DNA from: an uncultured Tateyamaria sp.
Lineage (GTDB): Bacteria > Pseudomonadota > Alphaproteobacteria > Rhodobacterales > Rhodobacteraceae
NCBI RefSeq assembly: GCF_947488715.1
Contig: NZ_CANLAG010000002.1
Coordinates: 372,001-436,000, forward strand
Direction of reading: 5' to 3'
Length of the DNA: 64,000 nt
Below, one piece after another: positions 16,718 through 26,102 of this stretch. Each line of letters begins with the position of its first letter. The stretch's first letter is position 1. Below the pieces are notes generated by a model. That model saw only the letters and a program-made list of their open reading frames with translations. It ran no database searches and was not told where the DNA came from. Made by a program: the position numbers and the translations under genes.

Positions 16718-17880
16718 GCACGTTCACCGTGGACAATCAGGTCCAGACCCTGTTCTTCGGTCTCTTCATCGACCCGCAGCGGCGTCATGACACGCACAAC
16801 CAGCACCAGAACAACCGACACAACCACGGTGTAAACACCCACGATCACTAGCGATCCCAACTGCGCGGCCCATGCACCGGCACCGAACACCGCGATCATG
16901 ATCGTGCCAAAGATACCGCCAACACCATGCACCGCGAACACGTCCAGCGTGTCGTCGATCTTGAGCGTGTTGCGGATCAGGTTCACGGCCTCCTGGCACA
17001 GAATACCGGCCACTGCGCCGATGATCATCGCCTCGACCGGGCCGACAAAACCCGACGCAGGTGTGATCGACGCAAGACCCGCAATGGTGCCCGTGACCAT
17101 GCCAACCAGGCTCGCTTTGCCGAATTTGACCTTTTCCCACAGCGCCCAGGTCAGCGATGCCATCGCCGCCGAGATATGCGTGACAGTCAGCGCCATCGCA
17201 GCACCGCCATCAGCCGCCAGTTGCGAACCACCGTTAAAGCCGAACCAACCGACCCACAGCAGCGCCGCGCCCATCATCACCATGCCGGGATTGTGCGGTG
17301 GCGTTGTTTGGTTCTTGCGCGCGCCCAGGAACACGGCCAGCACGAGGGCTGCGATACCCGCAGTCTCGTGGACCACGATGCCGCCCGCGAAATCACGCAC
17401 GCCCGTCTCGCCAAAGATGCCGCCATCGGCCAGCATCCCGCCACCCCAGACCCAATGCACCACCGGCGCATAGCACAAGAGCATCCAGAGGCCCGAGAAC
17501 AGCAGGACAAAGCCAAAGCCGATCCGCTCGACATAGGCTCCGACGATCAGCGCAGGCGTGATGATCGCAAATGTCATCTGAAACGCGAAAAACAGCACTT
17601 CGGGCAGGGTGCCAGACAGGCTGTCAGCGTCCACACCGCTCAGCAGCAGTTTGTCCAAACCGCCCCAAAAGCCCGACGTGCCACCGCCAAATGCAATCGA
17701 ATAGCCTGCGACAAACCACAGAATGCTCATCAGGCATGCCACGGCGTAGCAGTGCATGAAAACGCTCAGCACATTCCGGGATCTGACCAGACCCCCATAA
17801 AAAAGTGCAAGACCTGGCAACGTCATCATCAGCACCAAGGCGGTCGCCACGATGATCCAGGCTGTATCGGCTCCGTTCAT
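16699..17880 (-). CDS. amtB: ammonium transporter
   Basis: Trimeric inner-membrane ammonium channel. The start at 17880 follows GGAGGGG and gives 393 residues with eleven hydrophobic helices (MNGADTAWIIVATALVLMMTLPGLALFYGG). The twin histidines lie in YAPVVHWVWGGG and VFAVHGVGG, and the ammonium-recruiting Trp/Phe region and the DFAGGIVVHETAG signature are present. No glnK is next to it, unlike the common glnK-amtB operon. The 176-base upstream gap has AT-rich runs and TATAAA near the start, but no clear sigma54 promoter. Confidence 0.96.
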   Translation of the reverse strand: MNGADTAWIIVATALVLMMTLPGLALFYGGLVRSRNVLSVFMHCYAVACLMSILWFVAGYSIAFGGGTSGFWGGLDKLLLSGVDADSLSGTLPEVLFFAFQMTFAIITPALIVGAYVERIGFGFVLLFSGLWMLLCYAPVVHWVWGGGMLADGGIFGETGVRDFAGGIVVHETAGIAALVLAVFLGARKNQTTPPHNPGMVMMGAALLWVGWFGFNGGSQLAADGGAAMALTVTHISAAMASLTWALWEKVKFGKASLVGMVTGTIAGLASITPASGFVGPVEAMIIGAVAGILCQEAVNLIRNTLKIDDTLDVFAVHGVGGIFGTIMIAVFGAGAWAAQLGSLVIVGVYTVVVSVVLVLVVRVMTPLRVDEETEEQGLDLIVHGERAYDVSS

Positions 17881-18056
17881 TGTCCCCTCCGGAATTTTAT
17901 ATGCGAGGGGCTTTGGCGCAGTGCCGGTGTAGAAAAAAGCGGCAAGCGGGCAAAACGACGCCCTAAAACAGTGCAAAACGCAAACAGGCTAAAAAATAGG
18001 CGTAAAATGCGGTTGAGTGACTTAAAAATCGGCAGAATGGAAAGGTGCGGTGCGGC

Positions 18057-18524
18057 TCAGCGCAGCGCGTCCAGCAACAGCCCAAGCGCGTGATCCCGCG
18101 CGGCTGTCCGCACTTCGATCCGGCCTAGCGCCCCGAATTCGACCGTTTCGGTGCGCACGGAATCGCCCTGCGCAATGCCAAAACACACGCGCCCTTCGGG
18201 TTTGAACTCCGACCCGCCGGGTCCCGCGATCCCGGTGATCGACACTGCCAGTTGAACATGTGCATGGCGCACCGCCCCTTGGGCCATTTCGGCCGCCACT
18301 TCTTCGCTGACGGCACCATGGGCGTCCAGCGTTGCGGGGGCCACGCCCAGCATCTCGGTCTTGGCCGCGTTGGTGTAGGTGACAAACCCGCGTTCCAACA
18401 CGCGCGATGCTCCGGCAATATCCGTCAGCGCGGCCGCGACCATTCCGCCGGTACAGCTTTCGGCGGTCGCGATCATCACGGACTTATATGTCGCATTTTC
18501 AATGATTTGCGGGGCCAGGTTCAT
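18057..18524 (-). CDS. pncC: nicotinamide-nucleotide amidase (CinA C-terminal domain protein)
   Basis: A 155-residue stand-alone CinA C-terminal domain. The family deamidates nicotinamide mononucleotide to nicotinate mononucleotide in NAD recycling. Characteristic segments are IATAESCTGGMVAAALTDIAGAS, FVTYTNAAKTEMLGV and VSITGIAGPGGSEFKPEGRVCFG. The start overlaps the pgpA stop by 4 bases and it is the last gene of the ispD-ispF-pgpA-cinA operon. Confidence 0.93.
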   Translation of the reverse strand: MNLAPQIIENATYKSVMIATAESCTGGMVAAALTDIAGASRVLERGFVTYTNAAKTEMLGVAPATLDAHGAVSEEVAAEMAQGAVRHAHVQLAVSITGIAGPGGSEFKPEGRVCFGIAQGDSVRTETVEFGALGRIEVRTAARDHALGLLLDALR

Positions 18525-19015
18525 CCCATCAACACCCCATGCGCCAGCGCCGCAAGGGCCAGAACGCCCACGGAGGCCATAGCGCCCGCAATCACGTCAT
18601 CCAGCATCACACCCAGTGCGTCACCACGCCGGTCTGCCGTTCCGACCCACAGCGGTTTCCAGATGTCGAACAGTCGAAACAGGACAAAGGCCGCGACCCA
18701 ACCCGGCCACATCGCCAGAATGTCGATCCCACGGTCCCACGCCGCATAGCTGAGTGGCGCCAGCGCGATCCACTGGCCTGCAACTTCGTCCACGACAATC
18801 TCTGATGGATCGTGGTCTTCTTGCCCGGCGGTCATGCGCGCCGTTGCCCACCAACCGGCGGCAAACACAAGGGCCGTGGCGACGACCAGCATGGGAAAGC
18901 CGCCGATCACATGCACCGCCCAGCCTAGGGGCAATGCCGCCGCCGACCCCCAAGTGCCGGGGGCAGGGCGCAGATGCCCCACGCCGCACACCGTGCCTAT
19001 CATTTGGGCGATCAT
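18521..19015 (-). CDS. pgpA: phosphatidylglycerophosphatase A
   Basis: A 164-residue integral membrane phosphatase that makes phosphatidylglycerol from its phosphate. PgpA features are [35 protein letters not shown] and the C-terminal [31 protein letters not shown], with the conserved acidic residues in place. Both ends overlap their neighbours by 4 bases (ispF upstream, cinA downstream), so translation is coupled. Confidence 0.95.
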   Translation of the reverse strand: MIAQMIGTVCGVGHLRPAPGTWGSAAALPLGWAVHVIGGFPMLVVATALVFAAGWWATARMTAGQEDHDPSEIVVDEVAGQWIALAPLSYAAWDRGIDILAMWPGWVAAFVLFRLFDIWKPLWVGTADRRGDALGVMLDDVIAGAMASVGVLALAALAHGVLMG

Positions 19016-19491
19016 GGTTTCACCAGCGTGGCCGTGGCGATACAGGCGATACCTTCACCACGCCCGGTGAACCCCAGCCGTTCCGAAGTCGTGGCCTTGA
19101 CCGACACCCGGTCCAGCGTCATTCCCATGATCTCGGCCATCGCCGCGCGCATCGCGGGCGCATGCGGCCCGATCTTGGGCCACTCGCAGATCAGCGTGCA
19201 ATCCACATTGGACAGGGTAAATCCCATCTCACCGGCCTGGTTCACCGCGTGGCGCAGGAAAATCTCGCTCGCGGCACCCTTCCATTGCGGGTCCGACGGG
19301 GGAAAGTGCTGGCCGATGTCACCCATCGCCAACGCGCCATAGATCGCGTCGGTGACCGTGTGCATCCCCACATCCGCGTCCGAGTGGCCAACCAGCCCCG
19401 CCTCATGCGGCACCTGCACACCACACAGCGTGACATGATCCCCCGGCCCAAAGGCATGCACGTCAAACCCATTGCCAAGCCTAATGTCCAT
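19012..19491 (-). CDS. ispF: 2-C-methyl-D-erythritol 2,4-cyclodiphosphate synthase
   Basis: Fifth enzyme of the MEP isoprenoid pathway. The 159-residue protein opens with [14 protein letters not shown], where Asp and His bind zinc, followed by [34 protein letters not shown]. It closes with [28 protein letters not shown]. It overlaps ispD by 11 bases and pgpA by 4. Many alphaproteobacteria have a fused IspDF; here the two are separate but overlapping. Confidence 0.97.
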   Translation of the reverse strand: MDIRLGNGFDVHAFGPGDHVTLCGVQVPHEAGLVGHSDADVGMHTVTDAIYGALAMGDIGQHFPPSDPQWKGAASEIFLRHAVNQAGEMGFTLSNVDCTLICEWPKIGPHAPAMRAAMAEIMGMTLDRVSVKATTSERLGFTGRGEGIACIATATLVKP

Positions 19492-20167
19492 CGCGTCCTC
19501 GCAAAATACGTGCCGCCCGCGCGAAATCGCCGGGTAGCGTGATCTTCAGATTGTCTTCGTCGCCCGCTACGATCGCCACGTCCAGCCCATAGGCCCGCGC
19601 CACTTCGACATCGTCCGCCGCGCCGCCGGGATGGGCATCATGCGCCGCCCGAATAGCGTCCAGACGGAACCCCTGTGGTGTCTGCGCGCGATACAGGCCG
19701 GACCGATCCTGCGTCCCCGTCACCAGCGCATCACGCCCCGTCCACAGCGCATCTGTGACGGCAAGGGCCGGGGCCGCGCCTGCATGATGTTCCAACACCG
19801 CCAAAACCGCCGAAATGCACGCCGCCGACACCAGCGGGCGGGCCACATCATGGATCAGCACAAAATCACTGTCGCGCACGGCGGCCAACCCGGCCCGCAC
19901 CGACGCCGCACGGTCCGCACCGCCATCTGCCAGCACCATGCCGGGCACCAGGAACGGCGCAGCGCGGTCGCGGTCATCCGGGTGCAACACCAACACAATC
20001 TCACCCACCGCATCATGCGCGGCAAAGGCGGCCAAGGTGTGCGCCAACACCGGCTGCGCCCCCAGCATTTGCCACTGCTTTGGCACATCGCCACCTGCGC
20101 GCTGCCCGCGTCCTGCGGCAACGATCACGGCGGCGGCGCGACGGCCCTCTGCATGCTCTTCAGTCAT
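19481..20167 (-). CDS. ispD: 2-C-methyl-D-erythritol 4-phosphate cytidylyltransferase
   Basis: Third enzyme of the MEP pathway, transferring CMP to methylerythritol phosphate. The start at 20167 ([23 protein letters not shown]) gives 228 residues; a much longer upstream extension of the frame is antisense to dusB and not coding. The nucleotide-binding loop [16 protein letters not shown] and the [11 protein letters not shown] and DALW-TGRD segments are present. It is first in the operon and divergent from dusB. Confidence 0.95.
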   Translation of the reverse strand: MTEEHAEGRRAAAVIVAAGRGQRAGGDVPKQWQMLGAQPVLAHTLAAFAAHDAVGEIVLVLHPDDRDRAAPFLVPGMVLADGGADRAASVRAGLAAVRDSDFVLIHDVARPLVSAACISAVLAVLEHHAGAAPALAVTDALWTGRDALVTGTQDRSGLYRAQTPQGFRLDAIRAAHDAHPGGAADDVEVARAYGLDVAIVAGDEDNLKITLPGDFARAARILRGRDGH

Positions 20168-20268
20168 GCTCAAAGCTCTAGGCGGTTGCGTCTGCGCTGT
20201 CCATGCCACGTGGCTTTTGCACAAAAAACAGGCAAATGGTCTAACCCGTGGCAGTGAATGCCTTTGCT

Positions 20269-20299
20269 TTGATTGAGAAACACGGAATCGTGGTATAGT
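20269..20299 (+). promoter_or_regulatory. candidate promoter of the dusB-ntrBC operon
   Basis: TTGATT (20269-20274) and TATAGT (20294-20299) are possible -35 and -10 hexamers with a long 19-base spacer, 35 bases before the dusB ATG. The -10 is convincing, the -35 less so. A short dyad CACG-GAAT-CGTG lies between them. Confidence 0.35.
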
Positions 20300-20333
20300 T
20301 CGGAACAAACGCACAAGGATTAGGCACCCGCCC

Positions 20334-21314
20334 ATGGCCTCTGGCCCGCTCGATATGATCGCACCGGTGATGTTGGCCCCGATGGCCGGAATCACAGACC
20401 TGCCGTTCCGCACCCTCGTGGCGCGGTTCGGGGCGGGTATGGTCGTGTCTGAAATGGTCGCCAGCCACGACATGCTGAACGCCCGTCCCGGCAGCCGGGA
20501 AAAGGCGGAACTGGGGCTGGGCGCTGCTGGCACCGCCGTGCAGCTTGCCGGTCGCGAGGCCGCGCCGATGGCCGAAGCCGCGCGCATGGTTGCCGGGCAG
20601 GGTGCTCAGGTCATCGACATCAACATGGGGTGTCCCGCGAAAAAGGTGACACAGGGCTATTCCGGCTCTGCGCTGATGCGTGACCCCGACCACGCGCTGA
20701 CCCTGATCGAGGCGGTGGTGAACGCGGTGGACATTCCTGTCACTCTGAAAACCCGGCTGGGCTGGGACGACGCGATGATGAACGCCCCCGAGATCGCGCG
20801 CAGGGCCGAGGCCGCAGGTATCCGCCAGATCGTGATCCACGGGCGCACCCGTTGCCAATTCTACAAGGGACAGGCCGATTGGGCGGCGATTGCCCAGGTC
20901 AAGGACGCAGTGGGCATTCCCGTCATCGCCAACGGCGACATCACCGACACGGTGACTGCGCGCACGGCACTGGCGCTGTCGGGCGCGGATGGCGTGATGA
21001 TCGGACGTGGCGCACAGGGGCGGCCCTGGGCCTTGGCCCAGATTGCCCATGACCTCTACGGCATGCCCGCACCCCTGGTGCCCAAGGGCGCCGATTTGCT
21101 CGAACTGGTGGCCGAGCATTATCAGGACATGTGCGCCTTCTACGGGACCACACTGGGCCTGCGCGTCGCGCGCAAGCACCTGGGTTGGTTCATGGACACA
21201 GCGCACACGCCAACGGACCTGCGCCGCGCCGTACTGACCGCTGCGACGCCAGATGCCACGCTTGATCTGTTGCCCCGCGCCTTTGCGGGTGAACACGCGC
21301 AGGCCGCCGCATGA
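20334..21314 (+). CDS. dusB: tRNA-dihydrouridine synthase B (NifR3)
   Basis: Flavoenzyme that reduces uridine in tRNA D-loops. The 326-residue protein shows the Dus pattern: [45 protein letters not shown] with the catalytic Cys, and [14 protein letters not shown]. It is the first gene of the nifR3-ntrB-ntrC operon known from Rhodobacter capsulatus. Its stop overlaps the ntrB start by 4 bases. Confidence 0.96.
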   Translation: MASGPLDMIAPVMLAPMAGITDLPFRTLVARFGAGMVVSEMVASHDMLNARPGSREKAELGLGAAGTAVQLAGREAAPMAEAARMVAGQGAQVIDINMGCPAKKVTQGYSGSALMRDPDHALTLIEAVVNAVDIPVTLKTRLGWDDAMMNAPEIARRAEAAGIRQIVIHGRTRCQFYKGQADWAAIAQVKDAVGIPVIANGDITDTVTARTALALSGADGVMIGRGAQGRPWALAQIAHDLYGMPAPLVPKGADLLELVAEHYQDMCAFYGTTLGLRVARKHLGWFMDTAHTPTDLRRAVLTAATPDATLDLLPRAFAGEHAQAAA

Positions 21315-22399
21315 CCGGCGCTGGCGACCTCTGGGCCTCACTGCCCGTGCCGACGATTGTAATCGGCCCGAATGACGACATCGTCGATATCAACTCCGCC
21401 GCCGAGGGGTTCTTTAACGCGTCGGCCAAGACGATGCGCGGCATGCCCCTCTGGGATCAACTGGCCGTCGACGCCCCCCTCGAAGACAGCCTGGCCCGCG
21501 CCCGCAAAAACGGCACGCCCCTGTTTGTGAACGATGTGGATGTGGGTAATGGCCAACGCGCGCCGTTGCAATGCGCGCTCCAGATTGCGCCGCTGGTGGG
21601 CGCGCCGGATCACATGGTGCTGATGGTGTCGCCCCGCGAACTGGCGGGACGGATGACCCAGAACCATTCGGTCAAATCGGCGGCCAAGTCCGCGATTGGC
21701 ATGGCCGAGATGCTGGCCCATGAAATCAAGAATCCGCTGGCGGGCATCACTGGCGCGGCCCAGCTTTTGTCGATGAACCTAAATCAGGATGATCTCGAAC
21801 TGACGGACCTGATCGTCGCCGAAAGCCGCCGCATCGTGAAATTGCTGGAACAGGTCGAACAGTTCGGCAACCTGTCGCCACCCGATCTGAAACCTGTGAA
21901 CATCCACGATGTTCTGGACCGCGCAAGGCGCTCTGCGCTGCTTGGGTTTGGGGCGCAGATGACCATCGTCGAAGACTACGACCCATCGCTGCCGCTGGCC
22001 TACGGCGATGCCGATCAGCTTTTGCAGGTGGTGCTGAACCTGTTGAAAAACGCCTCCGAAGCGGCGGGCAATGCCGGCGGTACGATCCACCTGCACAGCT
22101 ATTTCGAACACTCGTTCCGACTGCGCCGCGCCGATGGTTCCGGCCAGTCGCTGCCCCTGCAGGTCGAGATCATCGACGACGGCCCCGGTCTGCCCGACGG
22201 CATCGCCGCCGACATCTTTGACCCGTTTGTGTCGGGCAAGGAAAACGGCACCGGCCTGGGCCTCGCGCTGGTGTCCAAGATCATCTCCGATCACGACGGC
22301 TGGATCTCGGTCACTTCCGTGCCGGGCCGGACGGTGTTTCGCCTGTCTCTGCCGCGCGCGCCCAAATCTGCTCACCCCGACCTGACCAAAGAGGACTAA
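21311..22399 (+). CDS. ntrB: nitrogen regulation sensor histidine kinase NtrB
   Basis: Cytoplasmic two-component kinase that phosphorylates NtrC when nitrogen is limiting, controlled by PII proteins. In the 362 residues there is an N-terminal PAS domain (about 8-110), the phospho-acceptor H-box AHEIKNPLAGITGAAQLLS with His137, an N-box around LNLLKNASEAA, and G-boxes DDGPGLPDG and ENGTGLGLALV. There are no transmembrane segments, as expected for NtrB. The start overlaps dusB (ATGA), and ntrC follows after 3 bases. Confidence 0.96.
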   Translation: MTGAGDLWASLPVPTIVIGPNDDIVDINSAAEGFFNASAKTMRGMPLWDQLAVDAPLEDSLARARKNGTPLFVNDVDVGNGQRAPLQCALQIAPLVGAPDHMVLMVSPRELAGRMTQNHSVKSAAKSAIGMAEMLAHEIKNPLAGITGAAQLLSMNLNQDDLELTDLIVAESRRIVKLLEQVEQFGNLSPPDLKPVNIHDVLDRARRSALLGFGAQMTIVEDYDPSLPLAYGDADQLLQVVLNLLKNASEAAGNAGGTIHLHSYFEHSFRLRRADGSGQSLPLQVEIIDDGPGLPDGIAADIFDPFVSGKENGTGLGLALVSKIISDHDGWISVTSVPGRTVFRLSLPRAPKSAHPDLTKED

Positions 22400-22402
22400 T
22401 TC

Positions 22403-23764
22403 ATGGATGGCACCGTTCTTGTCGCGGATGATGACCGCACGATCCGCACGGTTCTGACCCAGGCGCTCACACGGGCCGGGTGCAAGGTCCACGCAACCTC
22501 GTCCCTGACGACGCTGATGCGCTGGGTGGGCGAGGGCAAGGGCGACGTCGTGATCTCGGATGTGATGATGCCTGACGGCAATGGGCTCGAGATGTTGCCC
22601 AAGATCAATCAGGACCGGCCGGGCCTGCCGGTGATCGTGATTTCTGCGCAGAACACCATTATGACGGCGATCCAGGCCGCCGAGGCCGAGGCCTATGACT
22701 ACCTGCCCAAGCCCTTCGATCTGCCCGATCTGATGAAACGCACCGCCAAGGCGCTCGAGCAAAAGGCCCACGCGCCCGCCCGCGAGGAAGAAACCGACCG
22801 CCCCGACGAATTGCCGCTGGTGGGGCGCACCGCGATCATGCAGGCGCTCTACCGCGTTGTGGCACGGGTCATGAACACCGATCTGCCCGTGCTGATCTGG
22901 GGCGAAAGCGGCACAGGCAAATCACTCATCGCCCGCGCCATCCACGACTTTTCCGACCGGCGCACGCTGCCATTTGTGACCGTCACCGCCGCCGAGCTGC
23001 AAAACCTCGAAGGCCCGGCCCGCGTGCTGGCCAAGGTCAAGGGCGGCACGCTCCTGATCGACGAGATCGGCGACATCCCCGAAGAGCTTCAGGCCCGCAT
23101 CGTGCGGATGATGGACACGCCCGGCGAATACGTCCCGCGCTTTCTCGCTACGTCGCAAAACGATCTGACGATGGCGATGGAGGCGGGGCAGGTGCGCAAG
23201 GACCTCTACTACCGCCTCTCAGGTGCCACCCTCAACGTGCCTGCACTGCGCGAACGGGTCGACGATATCCCACTGCTGGCCGACCACTTCCTGCTGCGCG
23301 GTGAGAAATCCGGTCAACCCCGCCGCGTCCTGTCCGAAGACGCCGCCGAAATCTTCCGCACATACTCCTGGCCCGGCAACGTCCGCCAACTGGAAAACGC
23401 CGTGCGCCGCTTGGGGCTGACCAGCCGTGCCGTCGAAATCTCCGCCTCCGAGGTCGAACAAGTGCTGGGCAGCCAGCCCGAACTTGAACCCATCCGCAGC
23501 GCAGGCGACACCGAGAAACTGGGTGCCTCCGTCGCGCGCCACCTCAAACGCTACTTCGACCTGCACGGCAACATGCTTCCGCCCCCCGGTCTCTACCAAC
23601 GCATCCTGCGCGAAGTCGAAGCCCCCCTGATCGAGATTGCCCTCGACGCCACCGGCGGCAACCAGGCCAAATGCGCCGACCTGCTCGGCATCAACCGCAA
23701 TACCCTGCGCAAGAAAATCACCGATCTGGATATAGAGGTGACACGCCGCCGCAAATTGATGTAA
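22403..23764 (+). CDS. ntrC: nitrogen response regulator NtrC, lacking the sigma54-contact motif
   Basis: A 453-residue response regulator: receiver domain (phospho-acceptor Asp53 in [10 protein letters not shown]), AAA+ domain with Walker A GESGTGKS (167-174) and Walker B LLIDEIGD, and a C-terminal Fis-type helix-turn-helix ([23 protein letters not shown]). Between the ATPase strand FVTVTAAEL and Walker B the usual L1 loop with GAFTGA is deleted (residues about 196-214). Rhodobacter capsulatus NtrC has the same loss and activates sigma70 RNA polymerase. I infer the same here: nitrogen-control promoters of this organism need not be RpoN-dependent. Confidence 0.96.
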   Translation: MDGTVLVADDDRTIRTVLTQALTRAGCKVHATSSLTTLMRWVGEGKGDVVISDVMMPDGNGLEMLPKINQDRPGLPVIVISAQNTIMTAIQAAEAEAYDYLPKPFDLPDLMKRTAKALEQKAHAPAREEETDRPDELPLVGRTAIMQALYRVVARVMNTDLPVLIWGESGTGKSLIARAIHDFSDRRTLPFVTVTAAELQNLEGPARVLAKVKGGTLLIDEIGDIPEELQARIVRMMDTPGEYVPRFLATSQNDLTMAMEAGQVRKDLYYRLSGATLNVPALRERVDDIPLLADHFLLRGEKSGQPRRVLSEDAAEIFRTYSWPGNVRQLENAVRRLGLTSRAVEISASEVEQVLGSQPELEPIRSAGDTEKLGASVARHLKRYFDLHGNMLPPPGLYQRILREVEAPLIEIALDATGGNQAKCADLLGINRNTLRKKITDLDIEVTRRRKLM

Positions 23765-23828
23765 TACTGCCACACAACCCGTGGCATCCGCGCCGCAGCG
23801 CGCGGTAGACCACTGGATATGGCGGTAA

Positions 23829-23844
23829 TGGCGCACATGCGCCA
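23829..23844 (+). other. palindrome between ntrC and ntrY
   Basis: TGGCGCA-CA-TGCGCCA is a perfect 7-bp dyad with a 2-base centre in the 100-base gap between ntrC and ntrY, 20 bases before the ntrY start. It could be an operator for ntrYX or an mRNA hairpin. No T run follows, so it is not a terminator. Confidence 0.35.
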
Positions 23845-23864
23845 CATCATCGAGGACAAGCCTG

Positions 23865-26102
23865 GTGGCATCCGGAACACACACCAGCTGGTGGTTGACG
23901 CTTGGGCGCTTGCGGCGCCGCAGGCGCGTGCGCAACGCCGCAACGCTGGGCCTTGTGGTGCTGGGGCCTGTTCTGGCGCTGACGACGTTCCTTGTCCTCG
24001 GCCCGCTTGACCAGGGTGCAAGCGCGCCCGCCTTGCGCCTCGTCCTGCTCGCGGACCTTGTCTATGTGCTTGTGGTCGCGGCCCTCGTCATGTCGCAAAT
24101 TGCCCGCCTTGTGGCGGCACGGCGTGCCAAATCCGCAGGCTCACGCCTCCACCTCAGGCTCACCGGCGTCTTTGCCCTCTTGGCCCTGATCCCGACTGTG
24201 ACCGTGGCTGTCTTTGCCGGCCTCACCGTGAACATCGGCCTTGAGGGCTGGTTTTCCGACCGGGTCAGCCGCGTGGTGGGCGCGTCGCTCGCCGCCGCCG
24301 AGGCCTACGAGACCGAACAGCGCACCGACCTGATCACCGACGCCCGCGCGCTTGCCCGCTACATCGACACGGTGCGTGGCGCGCAAACCATCGCCGACCG
24401 CGAGGTCCTGTCCGACGGCCAACTGCAGGTCCAGCGCGGCCTGCGAGAAGCCTACCTGATCGACGGCACCGGCGATCTGCGCGCGCGCGGCGACCGGTCC
24501 TATCTCTTTGATTTTGAACGCCCCAACCTCGACCAACTGGACCAGGCACTGGAAACCGGCGGGCTGGTGATCCAGGACTGGGCGAACAACGAATTTCGTG
24601 CGCTGGTCCCGCTTGCGTCCTACGTCGACCGGTTCCTCTATGTCAGCCGCGATGTGGACGGTGAAATCCTGTCCCTGCTTGATGAGACGCAGGAAACCGT
24701 GCGGCTCTACCAACAGCTCGAAAGCGAACGGGGACGGCTGCTCTATCAGTTCGGGCTGCTTTACTTGGGCTTTGCCGTCATCCTGATCCTTGCTGCGATC
24801 TGGCTGGGCCTGTGGTTTGCCGAACGCCTGTCTGGTCCGGTTGGGCGGCTCACCGGGGCGGCACAACGCGTCGGCGCGGGTGACCTAGACGTGCAGGTCC
24901 GCGAAGAAGAGGGCGACGACGAAATCGCCATGCTCAGCCGCTACTTCAACCAGATGACCAAACAGCTCAAGGGCCAGCGCCAGACCTTGCTCGCCAACAC
25001 CGAACAGATCGAGCGCCGCCGCCGCCTGTTCGATTCCGTGCTCAGTTCGGTAACCTCGGGCGTTGTGGGCGTGGACCCCAATGGCAAGGTCACCTTTGTG
25101 AACCGCTCTGCCGCGCGTCTTCTGGACTGGCAAGAAGACCGCGAATCCGTGCCGCTCGCGGTGGCAGTGCCAGAATTTGCCGCTCTCTTTGCCCTGTTGC
25201 GCGCCGGTCCGCAGGAGATTGCCCAGGACGAGGTCAAGGTTACGCGGGCAGGGCGTTTGGAAAACCTGCTGGTGCGCATCGCCACCCGCCGCAACGTCGA
25301 GGGCGACCTCGAAGGCTACGTGTTGGCCTTTGAGGACGTGACCGATCTGGTCAGCGCCCAACGGATGGCCGCTTGGGGCGACGTGGCCCGGCGCATCGCC
25401 CACGAGATCAAGAACCCGCTCACGCCGATCCAGCTCAGCGCTGAACGGATCAAGCGCAAGTTCGCGCCCAAGCTGGGCGATGACAGCGACAGCCTTGAGC
25501 AGATGACTGATGTGATCGTGCGCCAGACGGGCGACCTGCGCCGGATCGTCGATGAGTTCTCGAAATTTGCCCGGATGCCCGAACCGGACCGCAAGACCCA
25601 CGACCTTGTGTCCATCGTGCGCGACGCCGTTGTGCTGCAACGCGCGGGCCAGCCCGAGGTCGACTTGGTGGATGAATTGCCAGACGGCTCTGTTGCCGCC
25701 GAAGTGGACGCGACAATGATTTCACAGGCCCTGACAAACTTGATCAAGAACGCGGGCGAAGCGATTGAAACATTGCGTAAAAAAGGGGATGTGCCCGAGG
25801 GTCATACGCCCCGTATCGAAGTTCGGATGAAGACCACCGCCATGGGTGCGCGGATCACGATTTCGGACAACGGCGTGGGCTTGCCCGAAGATCGCGCGCG
25901 TCTTTTTGAGCCTTACGTGACCACCCGCGACGAGGGCACCGGCCTTGGCCTGCCTATCGTCAAAAAGATCATTGAAGAGCACGGGGGCACCTTGACCCTC
26001 GACAACGCGGCCCCCTTTGCGGGTCAAACCCATTTCGGCGCCATGGCAGTGATCACACTGCCCGCGGGCGCCGCACATGTTGAGCAGGAGCAAACGGTAT
26101 GA
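23865..26102 (+). CDS. ntrY: membrane sensor histidine kinase NtrY
   Basis: A 745-residue inner-membrane kinase with a GTG start and AGGA nearby. Three hydrophobic segments come in the first 125 residues, then a periplasmic sensor region of about 160 residues, then a fourth helix (GLLYLGFAVILILAAIWLGLWFA). A HAMP linker, a PAS domain (RRRRLFDSVLSSVTSGVVGVDPNG onward), the H-box AHEIKNPLTPIQLS with His513, and the ATPase G-boxes SDNGVGLPED and EGTGLGLPIV follow. NtrYX has been linked to nitrogen, redox and envelope signals in alphaproteobacteria. It overlaps ntrX by 4 bases. Confidence 0.95.
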   Translation: MASGTHTSWWLTLGRLRRRRRVRNAATLGLVVLGPVLALTTFLVLGPLDQGASAPALRLVLLADLVYVLVVAALVMSQIARLVAARRAKSAGSRLHLRLTGVFALLALIPTVTVAVFAGLTVNIGLEGWFSDRVSRVVGASLAAAEAYETEQRTDLITDARALARYIDTVRGAQTIADREVLSDGQLQVQRGLREAYLIDGTGDLRARGDRSYLFDFERPNLDQLDQALETGGLVIQDWANNEFRALVPLASYVDRFLYVSRDVDGEILSLLDETQETVRLYQQLESERGRLLYQFGLLYLGFAVILILAAIWLGLWFAERLSGPVGRLTGAAQRVGAGDLDVQVREEEGDDEIAMLSRYFNQMTKQLKGQRQTLLANTEQIERRRRLFDSVLSSVTSGVVGVDPNGKVTFVNRSAARLLDWQEDRESVPLAVAVPEFAALFALLRAGPQEIAQDEVKVTRAGRLENLLVRIATRRNVEGDLEGYVLAFEDVTDLVSAQRMAAWGDVARRIAHEIKNPLTPIQLSAERIKRKFAPKLGDDSDSLEQMTDVIVRQTGDLRRIVDEFSKFARMPEPDRKTHDLVSIVRDAVVLQRAGQPEVDLVDELPDGSVAAEVDATMISQALTNLIKNAGEAIETLRKKGDVPEGHTPRIEVRMKTTAMGARITISDNGVGLPEDRARLFEPYVTTRDEGTGLGLPIVKKIIEEHGGTLTLDNAAPFAGQTHFGAMAVITLPAGAAHVEQEQTV

